From contig NZ_SDMK01000002.1 in NCBI RefSeq assembly GCF_004123295.1, forward strand, positions 1,127,397-1,191,396: a stretch of DNA of 64,000 nt. Direction: 5' to 3'. Position 1 is the first letter of the stretch. Each line of letters starts with the position of its first letter. Both the position numbers and the translations under genes were made by a program. Positions 54,412 to 63,800 of the stretch are shown piece after piece. This DNA comes from Silvibacterium dinghuense. Lineage in GTDB: Bacteria > Acidobacteriota > Terriglobia > Terriglobales > Acidobacteriaceae. Under the pieces are notes generated by a model. That model ran no database searches, was not told the DNA's origin, and worked only from the letters and a program-made list of their open reading frames with translations.

Positions 54412-55641
54412 GTGAAACAATCTGAAGATTATCAAATCCTGTCGACGGCCACCCAATACCGTGAAGAGCGAGATGTATCCTTGATCGATGTCCTCATAGT
54501 GATAGCGCGACGCAAGCGGCTCATCTTGGGTACTGCTTTTGCGGCTGCTTCGGTGGGCACCGTAATTGCTTTGCTCCTGCCTAATCAATATACCGCTGAG
54601 ACATTGCTACTGCCTCCCAGCCAGAACTCCTCAATGGCAACGACTCTGACCAACCAGGTTGGAGCTTCTTCGCTGGCCTCACTTGCCGGCGGCTCACTAA
54701 GCCTGAAAAATCCGGGAGAATTGTATGTTTCCCTACTGCATACTCGCACCGTCGAAGATGCGGTAATCCAGCAATTCGGATTGATGGCCCGGTATAAAGT
54801 AAAGCACGAGGTCGATGCGCGAAAGGTGCTGGAGAGCCATGCCGTAATTTCGCTGGGCGTGAAGGATGGGTTGATACGTATTGCAGTGACCGATCGCGAC
54901 CCCAAGATCGCAGCGACTATCGCAAATGGATATGTGGCAGAGTTCAGGAACCTATCAGCCAATCTTGCCATTACAGAAGCAGCACAAAGACGCAAATTTT
55001 TCCAGCAGCAGTTCGAGGATGCAAAAAACAACCTGGCAAATGCGGAGGTTGCGCTCAAGAATACAGAGCAGTCTACCGGCATATTGCAGGTTGATAGTCA
55101 AGCGAAGGCATTGATTGAGTCAGCTGCTGCTTTGCGAGCTCAGATCACAGCTAAACAAGTGCAGCTTCAGGGTTTGCGCGCATATGGGACAGAGAACAAT
55201 CCTGCGGTGATTACAGCCACGAACGAATTAGAGGCACTGCAGGAGCAACTCGCTAAACTGGGCGGCTCTCAAGCAGATGCAGGTGGTGGCTTGATCATTC
55301 CCCAGGGGAAAGTTCCTCAGGCGGGAATGGAATACATTCGCAAATATCGGGATGTCAAATACTATGAAACCATCTTCGAACTACTTGCCCGACAGCTTGA
55401 AGTTGCGAAGCTTGACGAGGCACGTGAAGGCGCGCTGATTCAAGTAGCCGACTCTGCAGTTCCACCGGACAAGAAGTCTGCACCATCCCGCTCCATGATC
55501 GTTGTTCTGACTTTCCTGGCCGGCGCAATCATCAGCTCACTGTTTGCGCTTGTGCAGGCAGCTATACATTCAGCAAATGCCACGCGACGGATGCAACTGG
55601 ATTTGTTGTTCAATGCGCTAAGCCTCTCGAAACGCAAATAA
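54412..55641 (+). CDS. Wzz-type polysaccharide chain-length/co-polymerase protein
   Basis: A 409-residue inner-membrane protein with two membrane helices at the ends (about 36-57 and 363-388). A large, mostly coiled-coil periplasmic domain sits between them (AEVALKNTEQSTGILQVDSQAKALIESAAAL). SLIDVLIVIARRKRLIL and the PNQYTAETLLLPP motif are typical of Wzz/GumC N-terminal domains. No C-terminal tyrosine kinase is fused. It sets glycan length with the Wzy polymerase. The start is GTG at 54412 with a poor ribosome-binding site. Confidence 0.87.
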   Translation: MKQSEDYQILSTATQYREERDVSLIDVLIVIARRKRLILGTAFAAASVGTVIALLLPNQYTAETLLLPPSQNSSMATTLTNQVGASSLASLAGGSLSLKNPGELYVSLLHTRTVEDAVIQQFGLMARYKVKHEVDARKVLESHAVISLGVKDGLIRIAVTDRDPKIAATIANGYVAEFRNLSANLAITEAAQRRKFFQQQFEDAKNNLANAEVALKNTEQSTGILQVDSQAKALIESAAALRAQITAKQVQLQGLRAYGTENNPAVITATNELEALQEQLAKLGGSQADAGGGLIIPQGKVPQAGMEYIRKYRDVKYYETIFELLARQLEVAKLDEAREGALIQVADSAVPPDKKSAPSRSMIVVLTFLAGAIISSLFALVQAAIHSANATRRMQLDLLFNALSLSKRK

Positions 55642-55688
55642 CTTTTTGAGTTAGAAATCGAGATCTTCCTCTTAGCTGGTATGCATAA

Positions 55689-56978
55689 ATGAGTTCCATC
55701 CTCACAAATCGGCCATCGAGCCGCAGGCGCCTGCTTGAAAACATCTTCTCGCTCTACATGCTGCAAGGTTTGAACTATTTCATACCGATGGCCGTCTTGC
55801 CATACCTGATCCGCATGCTGGGCGTCGAGATGTACGGACTGGTCGCTTTCAGTCAGGCCTTTGCGCAGTACTTTGTCATCTTCACCGATTACGGATTTAA
55901 CTTTTCCGCTACACGCTACATCGCAAAGCACAGAGATTCCTCACAGGACATCAGCGACATGTTCTGGCAAGTCTACATTTTAAAGTTCGGATTCCTTGTC
56001 GCAGGAATGTTCATCCTGGGCGCGTTGATTCTGATGGTGCCGCGATTACACCACGACTATCCTTACTTTTTGTGGGCATATTTGGCAGTACTGGGAAATG
56101 TCTTGTTCCCGCAATGGTATTTTCAGGGCATAGAAAAAATGAAATACATCTCTGCCTGTACAGGAATTGCCAAGATTCTCTCCGCGCTGGCGCTCTTTGT
56201 CTGGGTACGCCACCCGCAAGATGGCGTACTGGCAGTCATCTTCCAATCCGGTGGAGTATTAGTTGCCGGCGCGCTAGGCTTCGTAATCGCTTTGCACGAA
56301 ATAGGTGGGTCATTTGTGCTGCCTGCGATATCATCCCTGCGCACGACACTAAGAGATGGCTGGCATCTGTTTGTTTCTTCGGCCGCCATCAGCCTTTACA
56401 CAAACACAAATCTGGTCTTGGTCGGACTGATCGCTGGCAACATTCAGGCGGGATATTTCAGTGTGGCAGAAAAAATTGTGCGCGCCATGAGCGGCCTCAT
56501 CTCGCCCGCTATGCAGGCGCTTTTCCCGCATGTCAACGCGCTTCTGGTGCAGTCTCACGAGCGAGCGCTCGAGATGTTGACAAAGCTCCTGCGTGGAGTG
56601 GCAGGCTTTACATTCCTGGCCTCTACCTTCTTGCTGCTCTTTGCAAGGCCACTTGCAACCCTGCTCTTCGGAAAGGGTACTGCCGAAGCAAGCATCGTAG
56701 TGATAAGGTTGATCGCATTTCTGCCCTTCTTGATCGGCGTTAGCAACGTGCTTGGGATACAAACTATGCTGCCTTTAGGTTTTGATCGCCCATTCAGCCG
56801 CATTTTGATCATTTCCGGACTGGTAAACCTTGCTTTCGGCATCCCCTTGATTCATTTTCTCGGAGCGAGGGGCGCCAGCATTTCGGTACTCCTCACAGAG
56901 GCCTACGTCACGTTGGCAATGGTACTTTTTTTGCAACGCAAGAATATTCATTTATTTCGTTCGGAGTTTGCTGGATGA
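55689..56978 (+). CDS. Wzx-type oligosaccharide flippase
   Basis: A 429-residue protein of the polysaccharide transport (PST) family with about 12 hydrophobic helices. Landmarks are FSLYMLQGLNYFIPMAVLPYLIRMLGVEMYGLVAFSQAFAQYFVIFTDYGFNFSATRYIA at the N-terminus and FPQWYFQGIEKM in the middle. It flips the lipid-linked repeat unit to the periplasm. It is followed, with a 4-bp overlap, by the UGM gene. Confidence 0.92.
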   Translation: MSSILTNRPSSRRRLLENIFSLYMLQGLNYFIPMAVLPYLIRMLGVEMYGLVAFSQAFAQYFVIFTDYGFNFSATRYIAKHRDSSQDISDMFWQVYILKFGFLVAGMFILGALILMVPRLHHDYPYFLWAYLAVLGNVLFPQWYFQGIEKMKYISACTGIAKILSALALFVWVRHPQDGVLAVIFQSGGVLVAGALGFVIALHEIGGSFVLPAISSLRTTLRDGWHLFVSSAAISLYTNTNLVLVGLIAGNIQAGYFSVAEKIVRAMSGLISPAMQALFPHVNALLVQSHERALEMLTKLLRGVAGFTFLASTFLLLFARPLATLLFGKGTAEASIVVIRLIAFLPFLIGVSNVLGIQTMLPLGFDRPFSRILIISGLVNLAFGIPLIHFLGARGASISVLLTEAYVTLAMVLFLQRKNIHLFRSEFAG

Positions 56979-58066
56979 AGCTTGATGTATTAGTTGTGGG
57001 AGCGGGATTTGCTGGCTGTGTCGTTGCAGAGCGCCTTGCTTCGTCCGGCAAATCCGTACTGGTCATTGATCGTCGCGAACATATTGCAGGCAATGCTTTC
57101 GACAAGCAAGATGCCGCAGGAGTCCTCGTCCATCAATATGGACCTCATATCTTCCATACGAATGCACCGCATATAGTCGAGTACCTTTCGCGCTTTACAG
57201 ACTGGCGTCCGTATGAGCACCGAGTACTCTCATCCACGGATGGAAAGCTCTATCCCATGCCGATCAATCGCACAACCATCAACTCGCTTTATGGTCTTTC
57301 TCTCGACGAAGCCGGCATTGCTGCTTTCCTGAAAAGCGTCCGCGAAAAACGAGACCGAATCGAAAATAGCGAAGACTTAGTTTTGAGCAGTATAGGGCGC
57401 GATCTATGTGATCGCTTCTTCCGTAACTATACGCGCAAGCAATGGGGACTCGAGCTCTCGCAACTCAGCGCTACTGTTGCTGGTCGCATCCCGGTACGCA
57501 CCAATGACGACGACCGATACTTCACGGATACCTTTCAGAAGATGCCTGCCGAGGGGTATACCAGCATGTTCCAGAATATGCTCAACCACCCCAACATCAC
57601 GCTCGAACTAGGAACCAGCTTCCAACAAGTTGCAAGCCGCATGCAGGCAGCGGAGATTTACTATAGCGGCCAGATCGATGAATTTTACAATTTCCGTTTT
57701 GGTTTATTGCCCTATAGGTCCCTGCGTTTTGAGCACGAGCATCTTCCCGGTACGAAGTATTTTCAGCAGGTTGGAACGGTCAATTACCCGAATGATCACG
57801 ACTTCACACGAATTACTGAGTTCAAGCATCTGACAGGTCAAAAGCATGCGGGGACATCGATTGTTCGAGAGTATCCGCAGAGCCAGGGTGATCCATATTA
57901 TCCAATTCCTACGCCGGAGAACCAGGCGCGGTATGAGCAGTACAAGCAACTTGCCGCCGCGGATAAGCATGTACATTTCATAGGAAGGCTCGCAGAATAC
58001 CGTTACTACAATATGGATCAAGTTGTAGCAGCTGCCTTGAATCTCATGAAAAACTCCCTACGATGA
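56975..58066 (+). CDS. glf: UDP-galactopyranose mutase
   Basis: A 363-residue flavoenzyme of the usual bacterial UGM length. It has the FAD motif VVGAGFAGCVVAERLASSGKSVLVIDRREHIAGNAFD, then HQYGPHIFHTN and NYTRKQWG, with the conserved Arg and substrate-binding residues. At the C-terminus are GRLAEYRYYNMDQVVAAAL and related elements. It converts UDP-galactopyranose to UDP-galactofuranose, so the cluster should build a galactofuranose-containing glycan. The ATG overlaps the flippase stop. Confidence 0.97.
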   Translation: MKLDVLVVGAGFAGCVVAERLASSGKSVLVIDRREHIAGNAFDKQDAAGVLVHQYGPHIFHTNAPHIVEYLSRFTDWRPYEHRVLSSTDGKLYPMPINRTTINSLYGLSLDEAGIAAFLKSVREKRDRIENSEDLVLSSIGRDLCDRFFRNYTRKQWGLELSQLSATVAGRIPVRTNDDDRYFTDTFQKMPAEGYTSMFQNMLNHPNITLELGTSFQQVASRMQAAEIYYSGQIDEFYNFRFGLLPYRSLRFEHEHLPGTKYFQQVGTVNYPNDHDFTRITEFKHLTGQKHAGTSIVREYPQSQGDPYYPIPTPENQARYEQYKQLAAADKHVHFIGRLAEYRYYNMDQVVAAALNLMKNSLR

Positions 58067-58099
58067 AGCGCCTCTGGCCCGACTAAGGTGAAGTAGTAA

Positions 58100-59458
58100 A
58101 TGACAGAAATGCAACAGCACGCTCCCATTGCCTTCAAAGAGAAAACCAATTTGCTCGAGTGGGCGATTTCTCCTTATGGAGCCACGTTGCTTTCCTCCGT
58201 CATCTTCTTTAGTGCATGGCTTCTACCTCCGTCTATTTACTCCATCGGGCTTGATGAGCCCGATTATCTCTGGCTTGACCAGTCCAGCTTCTTTCTTTTT
58301 GCCTCTTGCGCGATAGCCTTTGTCCTCGGCGTACGCTTGGCTGACAAGAAAGTTCGCTTTCAGCGTCGCAGCCCCATACCCGCACATATTCCCCCTGTGC
58401 CATATATCCTGCCGCCGTTAGTTGCCACATTAGCTTTTGGGCTGGTAGGTGTTCTGCTGATACTCCGTGCGCAACCGCAGATTATTATCGCGCTATTGTC
58501 TGGGGCCGGTGAGAATATCAAGGGAGACTTGTTCGAGGTGGCGCTTCCAGCTGGTATTGCTGCGGCTGGTTCTGCAATGCTCGCAGTATTATACTGGGGA
58601 GTAAATGCCTATTCGGCCGTGCCGAAAGGTCGAAATAAGAAAATTATCGGCCGGATCCTGGCAGGATATATCTCCATCTCATTTGCAATTGCTTTCATAA
58701 AATTTTCTCGCAATGATTTGATGTCGTTAATCCTTGGGATTATGACGATCAGGATTGCGAATGGAATACGTTCAGGTCGCACGGATATTCGCGAAGTCAA
58801 GCTTGTAGCCAAGGCTCTGGCTACCATGGTGGCACTCTTCTTGATGATCTCTTTGTTAAGAGGAACCTCTTCAGATGAGCTTCTGGGGAACTTTTTCGGC
58901 TATACCATCTCAGGCTACAACCGGATGGCCGCAATCGTGCATCATCAAATTCCTTATCTTGACGCCGGGAACGGAGATCATTTGTTCAACGGCATTCTTC
59001 AGAATCGCACCATTAATAACCTGTTCCCTTTTCAGGCCATGTATAACCTTCCAGATCAGCTAGATGTATGGCTTAGTGATTTCACTGCTGTTCTGGGGGC
59101 AGGATTGATGTCGCAATATACGTTTGCCAGCTGTTTTGGCTTCATTTTCATTGATGCCGGTTGGTGGACCCCTGCTGTAGTGTTTTTTTGCGGGGTGTTC
59201 AGCGGTCACATGTGGAAACGCTTCAAGCAAAACAAGGGCATTGGCGTCGTTGTATACCCCATGATTTTTTTTACGATTCTGATGTGGTTTGGCACAAATA
59301 CGTTGATCAGCATGAATACGATCATCTTTATCCTCACCACGGCTGCACTCCTTGCATACGAAAATCTCTTTAAGCTGCTCGCACTTGCCACTTCAGGTAT
59401 CAGAAATGCAACCCCGCATGGAATCGCAAATCTGCCCCTACCACCGGATAGAATGTGA
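58100..59458 (+). CDS. Wzy-type O-antigen/polysaccharide polymerase
   Basis: A 452-residue integral membrane protein with about 10-12 hydrophobic helices and a longer periplasmic loop region near residues 280-330. Sequence identity among Wzy proteins is low; the call rests on topology, the FSRNDLMSLILGIMTIRI-type block and the position between flippase, UGM and glycosyltransferases. It would polymerise flipped repeat units. Confidence 0.75.
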   Translation: MTEMQQHAPIAFKEKTNLLEWAISPYGATLLSSVIFFSAWLLPPSIYSIGLDEPDYLWLDQSSFFLFASCAIAFVLGVRLADKKVRFQRRSPIPAHIPPVPYILPPLVATLAFGLVGVLLILRAQPQIIIALLSGAGENIKGDLFEVALPAGIAAAGSAMLAVLYWGVNAYSAVPKGRNKKIIGRILAGYISISFAIAFIKFSRNDLMSLILGIMTIRIANGIRSGRTDIREVKLVAKALATMVALFLMISLLRGTSSDELLGNFFGYTISGYNRMAAIVHHQIPYLDAGNGDHLFNGILQNRTINNLFPFQAMYNLPDQLDVWLSDFTAVLGAGLMSQYTFASCFGFIFIDAGWWTPAVVFFCGVFSGHMWKRFKQNKGIGVVVYPMIFFTILMWFGTNTLISMNTIIFILTTAALLAYENLFKLLALATSGIRNATPHGIANLPLPPDRM

Positions 59459-59660
59459 CGGAAATAAACATGGAGTTTTATCATGGCAATTTCTATCCGC
59501 GAATTGGAAATGGAGTACCGCCCGATCGACATGTCGAATGGTCATTTTTACGGAAGCGTTTGAAGTAGATACTCATTTTTCGGCCAGATAACCAGTACGA
59601 GGGTTAAAGGATAGAATCAAGGTTTCATTTCGTGTTGAAGTATTTCGTTAATGAGAGCAC

Positions 59661-60650
59661 ATGGAAAAAACAATCGCTGCTGTCGTAGTAACTTATAACC
59701 GCAAGGTTCTGCTCGGGAGCTGCCTGAACGCGCTGCTGTCACAAACCAGACTCCCAAAGATGGTTTACGTGATTGACAACGCAAGCACGGATGGAACGAA
59801 GCAGTACATTAAGGAGCTTGGGTATCTCGAAAACCCTCGCATCCGCTATGTGCCATTAGCTCGAAATCTCGGCGGTGCAGGCGGCTTCCGAAGCGGCATG
59901 GAGATAGCTGTCCGCGATGGCTACGATTATTTGTGGATCATGGATGATGATGCAGAGCCCAAGCTAGACGCCTTGGAACGCATGATGCCATTTGTTGCGC
60001 GAGAGGATATCAGTGCGTTGGCAAATCTAAAAGTCGACTCCGATGGCGCCCCTCAGATTTATCACCTGGGAAACATAACTTGGAATCCATTTGTCGATCT
60101 CGTAAAGCCGCTCTCACCAACGGACTACGCAAACAAGCAATCGCTGGATATTCAGTTCTCTTCCTTCGTCGGATTACTGATTAGCAGGCGCGCTATCGAA
60201 CTAAAGGGGCTGCCGCGCTCAGACTTTTATATTCATTGCGATGACTTTGAATATTGCGTCCGGCTTAATCATGTCGGCCAAATGTTGCTGATCCCTGATA
60301 GCGTAATCGTTCATAATTCTCCACGAGCGATCCCGGCCAGGAAGAGATTCCTAATGCTTACGGCAGCCCCAGACACCTTAAAGGCGAGTTGCTTCCGGTA
60401 TTACGGTGAACGAAACAGCACATGGGTGGTAAAAACATATTCCCCGCTTGGTTGGCTTGGCGCCTTTCTTTGGGCGACCACGCGTATTGCTAGGCGAACA
60501 ATAAAGGCAACGATCTTTGAGAGAGACCACTATTGGACTCGTTTGCATGTTCTCATCCGCGGTTTTACGGATGGGTTGATCAGTCATTTTGATAACTCAT
60601 TCCCTACTCAAATAATAAATGCAAAGATGAATCCGGAAGGCCGGGAGTAG
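59661..60650 (+). CDS. GT2 glycosyltransferase, galactofuranosyltransferase-like (GlfT type)
   Basis: A 329-residue GT-A enzyme. AAVVVTYNRKVLLGSCLNALL and DNASTDGT bind the nucleotide, the block NLGGAGGFRSGME is characteristic of GlfT-like enzymes, and the metal-binding Asp95-Asp-Asp97 is in LWIMDDDAEP. The presence of UGM in the cluster supports UDP-galactofuranose as donor. It is separated from wzy by about 200 bp with no gene. Confidence 0.83.
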   Translation: MEKTIAAVVVTYNRKVLLGSCLNALLSQTRLPKMVYVIDNASTDGTKQYIKELGYLENPRIRYVPLARNLGGAGGFRSGMEIAVRDGYDYLWIMDDDAEPKLDALERMMPFVAREDISALANLKVDSDGAPQIYHLGNITWNPFVDLVKPLSPTDYANKQSLDIQFSSFVGLLISRRAIELKGLPRSDFYIHCDDFEYCVRLNHVGQMLLIPDSVIVHNSPRAIPARKRFLMLTAAPDTLKASCFRYYGERNSTWVVKTYSPLGWLGAFLWATTRIARRTIKATIFERDHYWTRLHVLIRGFTDGLISHFDNSFPTQIINAKMNPEGRE

Positions 60651-60652
60651 CG

Positions 60653-61615
60653 ATGAAGGATCGCGACAATCCAGACAAGCCAGCACGGATTTTTGCAGTT
60701 ATCGTTCTTTACAAAAAAACGATTGAAGACTGTGTAACGCTCCAAACCCTTTTGACCGCAATGCGGGAAGTTTCATCTGACGCTCTTTTTCTTAAAGTAC
60801 TTCTTTTTGACAATACGCCCCAGGCCATTTCCCCAACTGAACTTCCTGGAAATGTGCAATACAAGGCCGCTTCGAAGAATGGCGGATTATCTGGGGCATA
60901 TAACTTCGCCCTGTCTATTGCTGAGAGCGAAGGTTATGATTGGCTCATCACTCTCGACCAAGACTCTCATCTGCCGCAGAATTATCTCTCGCGCATGACA
61001 GAAGCTGCGCAATCCTTCGCCAGCAATACCAGTGTGGCTGCTGTCGTTCCTCAACTGGCGGATCGTGGGCTCCAGTTGTCTCCTTATACGCACGGTTTCC
61101 TGCGAGCATCTGCTATCCCAAGCAAATTCGTAGGCTTTATCCCCAGAGAGCTTCATGCTTATAATTCAGCAGCCATGCTGCGGGTAAGCATACTGATTGA
61201 GCTAGGAGGCTTTAGCTATCTGTTCTGGCTAGATGCTCTGGATGAATGGCTGTATTCGCAATTTTTCAGAATCAACAAACGGGTCTTCGTAGATGGTGAG
61301 ATACAGATCGAGCATGAGCTTTCCATCCTCGATGTGAAGAACAGGGTCAATTATCCGCGTTATCAAAATTTTCTGCACGCGGAAGCAGCCTATATTGACA
61401 TGTATAGAGGATTTTCTGCTTCATGGGTGCACAATCTGCGCTTAGTCGTGCGCTGGGTGCGCAATCGGCGGGCAGGCGTGGATATCTCGCTTCAAAATCT
61501 TCTTCTTGATTGCTTAAAGGACAGACTATTACACCCTAAAAAGCAACGCATTGCAAAATGGACAAATGATATGGAGAAATTTAATGCAGAACTCTATGCC
61601 CCTCCAGATCGTTAA
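60653..61615 (+). CDS. GT2 glycosyltransferase, rhamnosyltransferase-like
   Basis: A 320-residue GT-A enzyme with IFAVIVLYKKTIEDCVTLQTL, the NGGLSGAYNFAL motif and WLITLDQDSHLP, the DQD form of the metal site frequent in RfbN/WbbL-type rhamnosyltransferases. The donor sugar is not certain and no dTDP-rhamnose genes are in the window. The start follows the previous stop by 2 nt. Confidence 0.8.
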   Translation: MKDRDNPDKPARIFAVIVLYKKTIEDCVTLQTLLTAMREVSSDALFLKVLLFDNTPQAISPTELPGNVQYKAASKNGGLSGAYNFALSIAESEGYDWLITLDQDSHLPQNYLSRMTEAAQSFASNTSVAAVVPQLADRGLQLSPYTHGFLRASAIPSKFVGFIPRELHAYNSAAMLRVSILIELGGFSYLFWLDALDEWLYSQFFRINKRVFVDGEIQIEHELSILDVKNRVNYPRYQNFLHAEAAYIDMYRGFSASWVHNLRLVVRWVRNRRAGVDISLQNLLLDCLKDRLLHPKKQRIAKWTNDMEKFNAELYAPPDR

Positions 61616-62357
61616 TCAGGATACACAAGAATTCTCGCGCCCGGCGGTTTCAGTATGCATGGCAAGTTATAACGGAGAAAAATTCATTGAAGCCCAGTTA
61701 AAGTCTATTTTGGATCAACTTTCGGATGCGGATGAAGTAATCGTAGTGGATGATGCGTCCACGGATTCCACTTGTGAGCGAGTGCTGGCATTTCGTGATG
61801 CGCGCATTCATCTTATCCAGCATCAGCAAAATACAGGCGTCGTACGCACATTTGAAGAGGCCATCCGTCTCGCTTCTAGGCCAATTATAATTTTGGCCGA
61901 TCAAGATGATGTGTGGGCCCAGGATAAGGTGCAAACTGTGACCAGAAAATTCCTGGAAAATCCGAAACTCATGCTGGTAGCCCACGACGCCACATTGATT
62001 GATGAAAACGATCAGGTGCTTGGTCCCTCATTCCTCGCTCTCAGGGGTGGTTTCAGTTCGGGACTCTGGAGCAACCTTTGGAAAAACCGTTACGTTGGCT
62101 GCACGCTTGCCTTCCACTCAGAACTGCGTCGCGAAATTCTTCCTTTTCCGCACCAATATGACGTATTGCACGATATGTGGATAGGAGTTCGCTGTGCTTG
62201 GATCAAGACCCCGATAGAATACATTGATCGGCCACTGATCTTATATCGTCGGCATAGTGGGACCGCAACTGGCAGAAAGCAAAATAATCCATATAGAAAG
62301 AGCCGTCTTCGCATCGATTTGCTTGCGGCGCTTTTCAGCTTCTGTCGTCGCATCTAA
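61584..62357 (+). CDS. GT2 glycosyltransferase
   Basis: A 257-residue enzyme with VSVCMASYNGEKFIEAQLKSIL, VIVVDDASTDSTCE and ILADQDDVW, the last matching the ADQDD(V/I)W motif of glycan-assembly GT2 enzymes such as alpha-L-rhamnosyl- or galactosyl-transferases. The ATG at 61584 has GGAG at 7 nt and overlaps the preceding gene by 32 bp; a frame from 61551 is possible but lacks a ribosome-binding site. The donor is unknown. Confidence 0.83.
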   Translation: MQNSMPLQIVNQDTQEFSRPAVSVCMASYNGEKFIEAQLKSILDQLSDADEVIVVDDASTDSTCERVLAFRDARIHLIQHQQNTGVVRTFEEAIRLASRPIIILADQDDVWAQDKVQTVTRKFLENPKLMLVAHDATLIDENDQVLGPSFLALRGGFSSGLWSNLWKNRYVGCTLAFHSELRREILPFPHQYDVLHDMWIGVRCAWIKTPIEYIDRPLILYRRHSGTATGRKQNNPYRKSRLRIDLLAALFSFCRRI

Positions 62358-62543
62358 TCTCTCCTAGTCTTTAGGCCATAAGCTCTCAGCCTCAGTGCTA
62401 GATGATGGCGTATGGGAACAATTCCTTCGAAATAGAAAGCATAGAGGTCTTCAGCCAGATGCAGCCCGATCTGAGCTGATCATTGCTGTAGGTGCATATT
62501 GAAGAAGCTTGCGAGATTAGTCAAAGATGATAAGATTCGAGGC

Positions 62544-63281
62544 ATGAAATTCAGCTTTGTAATTTTGACTTGGAATCGACATGCTTTTCTTGAAATTTGC
62601 CTTCGGGCCCTCACGGAAAGCCTCTCGAAGAGCCATAGTTACGAAATTTTGGTAATGAACAACAATTCCAGTGATAGAACTACCGAGGTTCTTGAACTTT
62701 ATCAAGGACAAGACCGTTTTAGGATATTCAATGCTAAAAAAAATCTAGGACTCAATGCCTATAAGAAACTCTTTAAGGAGAGCCAGGGAGATATCATCGT
62801 CACGGTGGACGATGATATCTTGCAGTTCCCGAAAAACTTCGACTTAACTTTTCTCGAATACATGGAATTATTTCCAGATTATGGGTATTTCGCATTGAAC
62901 GTAGTCCAAGATGAGCGCACAAACGGTGCTAAGCCGGGTCCCGAGCTTTATATAGACGAGACACGAAATGGCAAGACAATGCAGCTCGGCCCAGCAGGCG
63001 GATGGTGTTCATGCTTTCGACAGCGCGACTTTGCGAAAATTCGATTGAGATTCAAGCTGTTTCCGCTTAGCATGAAGCATCCTGAAGATGGATTTATCAC
63101 TTGGAATTTTAAAAATAAATTAAAACTCAAGTGCGGGGTTATTAAAGATGCCATTTGCCTGCATGCTTGTGGCCCATTCTATGCAAAACAATATGACCAC
63201 CTTGATCGTGAAATCGCAAAATATTCAAAAGTAGGCCTCAAGTCAATCGCCGCGCAATACGAGAAAATCAAACGACAATAG
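62544..63281 (+). CDS. GT2 glycosyltransferase
   Basis: A 245-residue protein with FSFVILTWNRHAFLEICLRALTESL, VMNNNSSDRTTEVL, NLGLNAYKKLF and IIVTVDDDILQFP, a DDD metal site. The ATG at 62544 places the first strand at the N-terminus; the frame also opens at a TTG at 62499. It is AT-rich compared with the flagellar region. Last clear gene of the polysaccharide cluster; donor and acceptor unknown. Confidence 0.8.
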   Translation: MKFSFVILTWNRHAFLEICLRALTESLSKSHSYEILVMNNNSSDRTTEVLELYQGQDRFRIFNAKKNLGLNAYKKLFKESQGDIIVTVDDDILQFPKNFDLTFLEYMELFPDYGYFALNVVQDERTNGAKPGPELYIDETRNGKTMQLGPAGGWCSCFRQRDFAKIRLRFKLFPLSMKHPEDGFITWNFKNKLKLKCGVIKDAICLHACGPFYAKQYDHLDREIAKYSKVGLKSIAAQYEKIKRQ

Positions 63282-63460
63282 ATATCAGCGTTATCCGATA
63301 AATTGATACTTATTGGCAATGCGTATAAATCTAAGAATGTTTTTACTGCTTGTCTACGCTTGGATATCTGTCAACCTAGCTTACCTTTTCGTATTAAAGC
63401 CCTCTCAGTGAAGGTTCTGCCCTAGAGAATCGAATTCCACATATATTCTTTTGCTCTGTA

Positions 63461-63700
63461 TTAGCAAATCATGTGCACAAGTCGTACGCGCCAAGCCCTG
63501 GCTCGCTCTCCGAGCGAAGATACTCCTGCAAGTCTTTCATCACCATCGTATCGGGTCGGCGCTGCGATCATCTTCGCACTCGACCATCCTCTCTCTACAC
63601 AGGCTAGAAGTGCTTCGCATGTGTGCTCGTCAATCAGCTTCACGACACTCACTGTTCTACCGTCATGCATCTGTGCGCTCACGAAGTCGTAGCTCTACAC
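63461..63700 (-). pseudogene. IS3-family orfB relic, related to the one at 53.6-54.1 kb
   Basis: On the minus strand from about 63695 the sequence encodes SYDFVSAQMHDGRTVSVVKLIDEHTCEALLACVERGWSS and related residues, the front of an IS3-type integrase core containing the first catalytic Asp region. It then drifts into unrelated residues. The codon before SYDF is a stop where Trp is expected. Bases 63563-63598 (minus) match the other relic at about 53726-53762 closely, about 20 of the first 22 bases, so both derive from the same element type. Confidence 0.8.
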
Positions 63701-63800
63701 ATTATTTGCACACACGAGCCTACGATCCATCATTGAATGACAGCCCTCCCCGTGACCTCTGCCTTTGCGGTACCTTTAGCCCTTCGCGACTCCAGATTCT

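Noticed and set aside
54432..54441. Ten bases identical to part of the tRNA-fMet T-arm, a possible attachment repeat
   Set aside because: Too short, internal to the wzz coding region, and without the tRNA 3' end expected for an att site.
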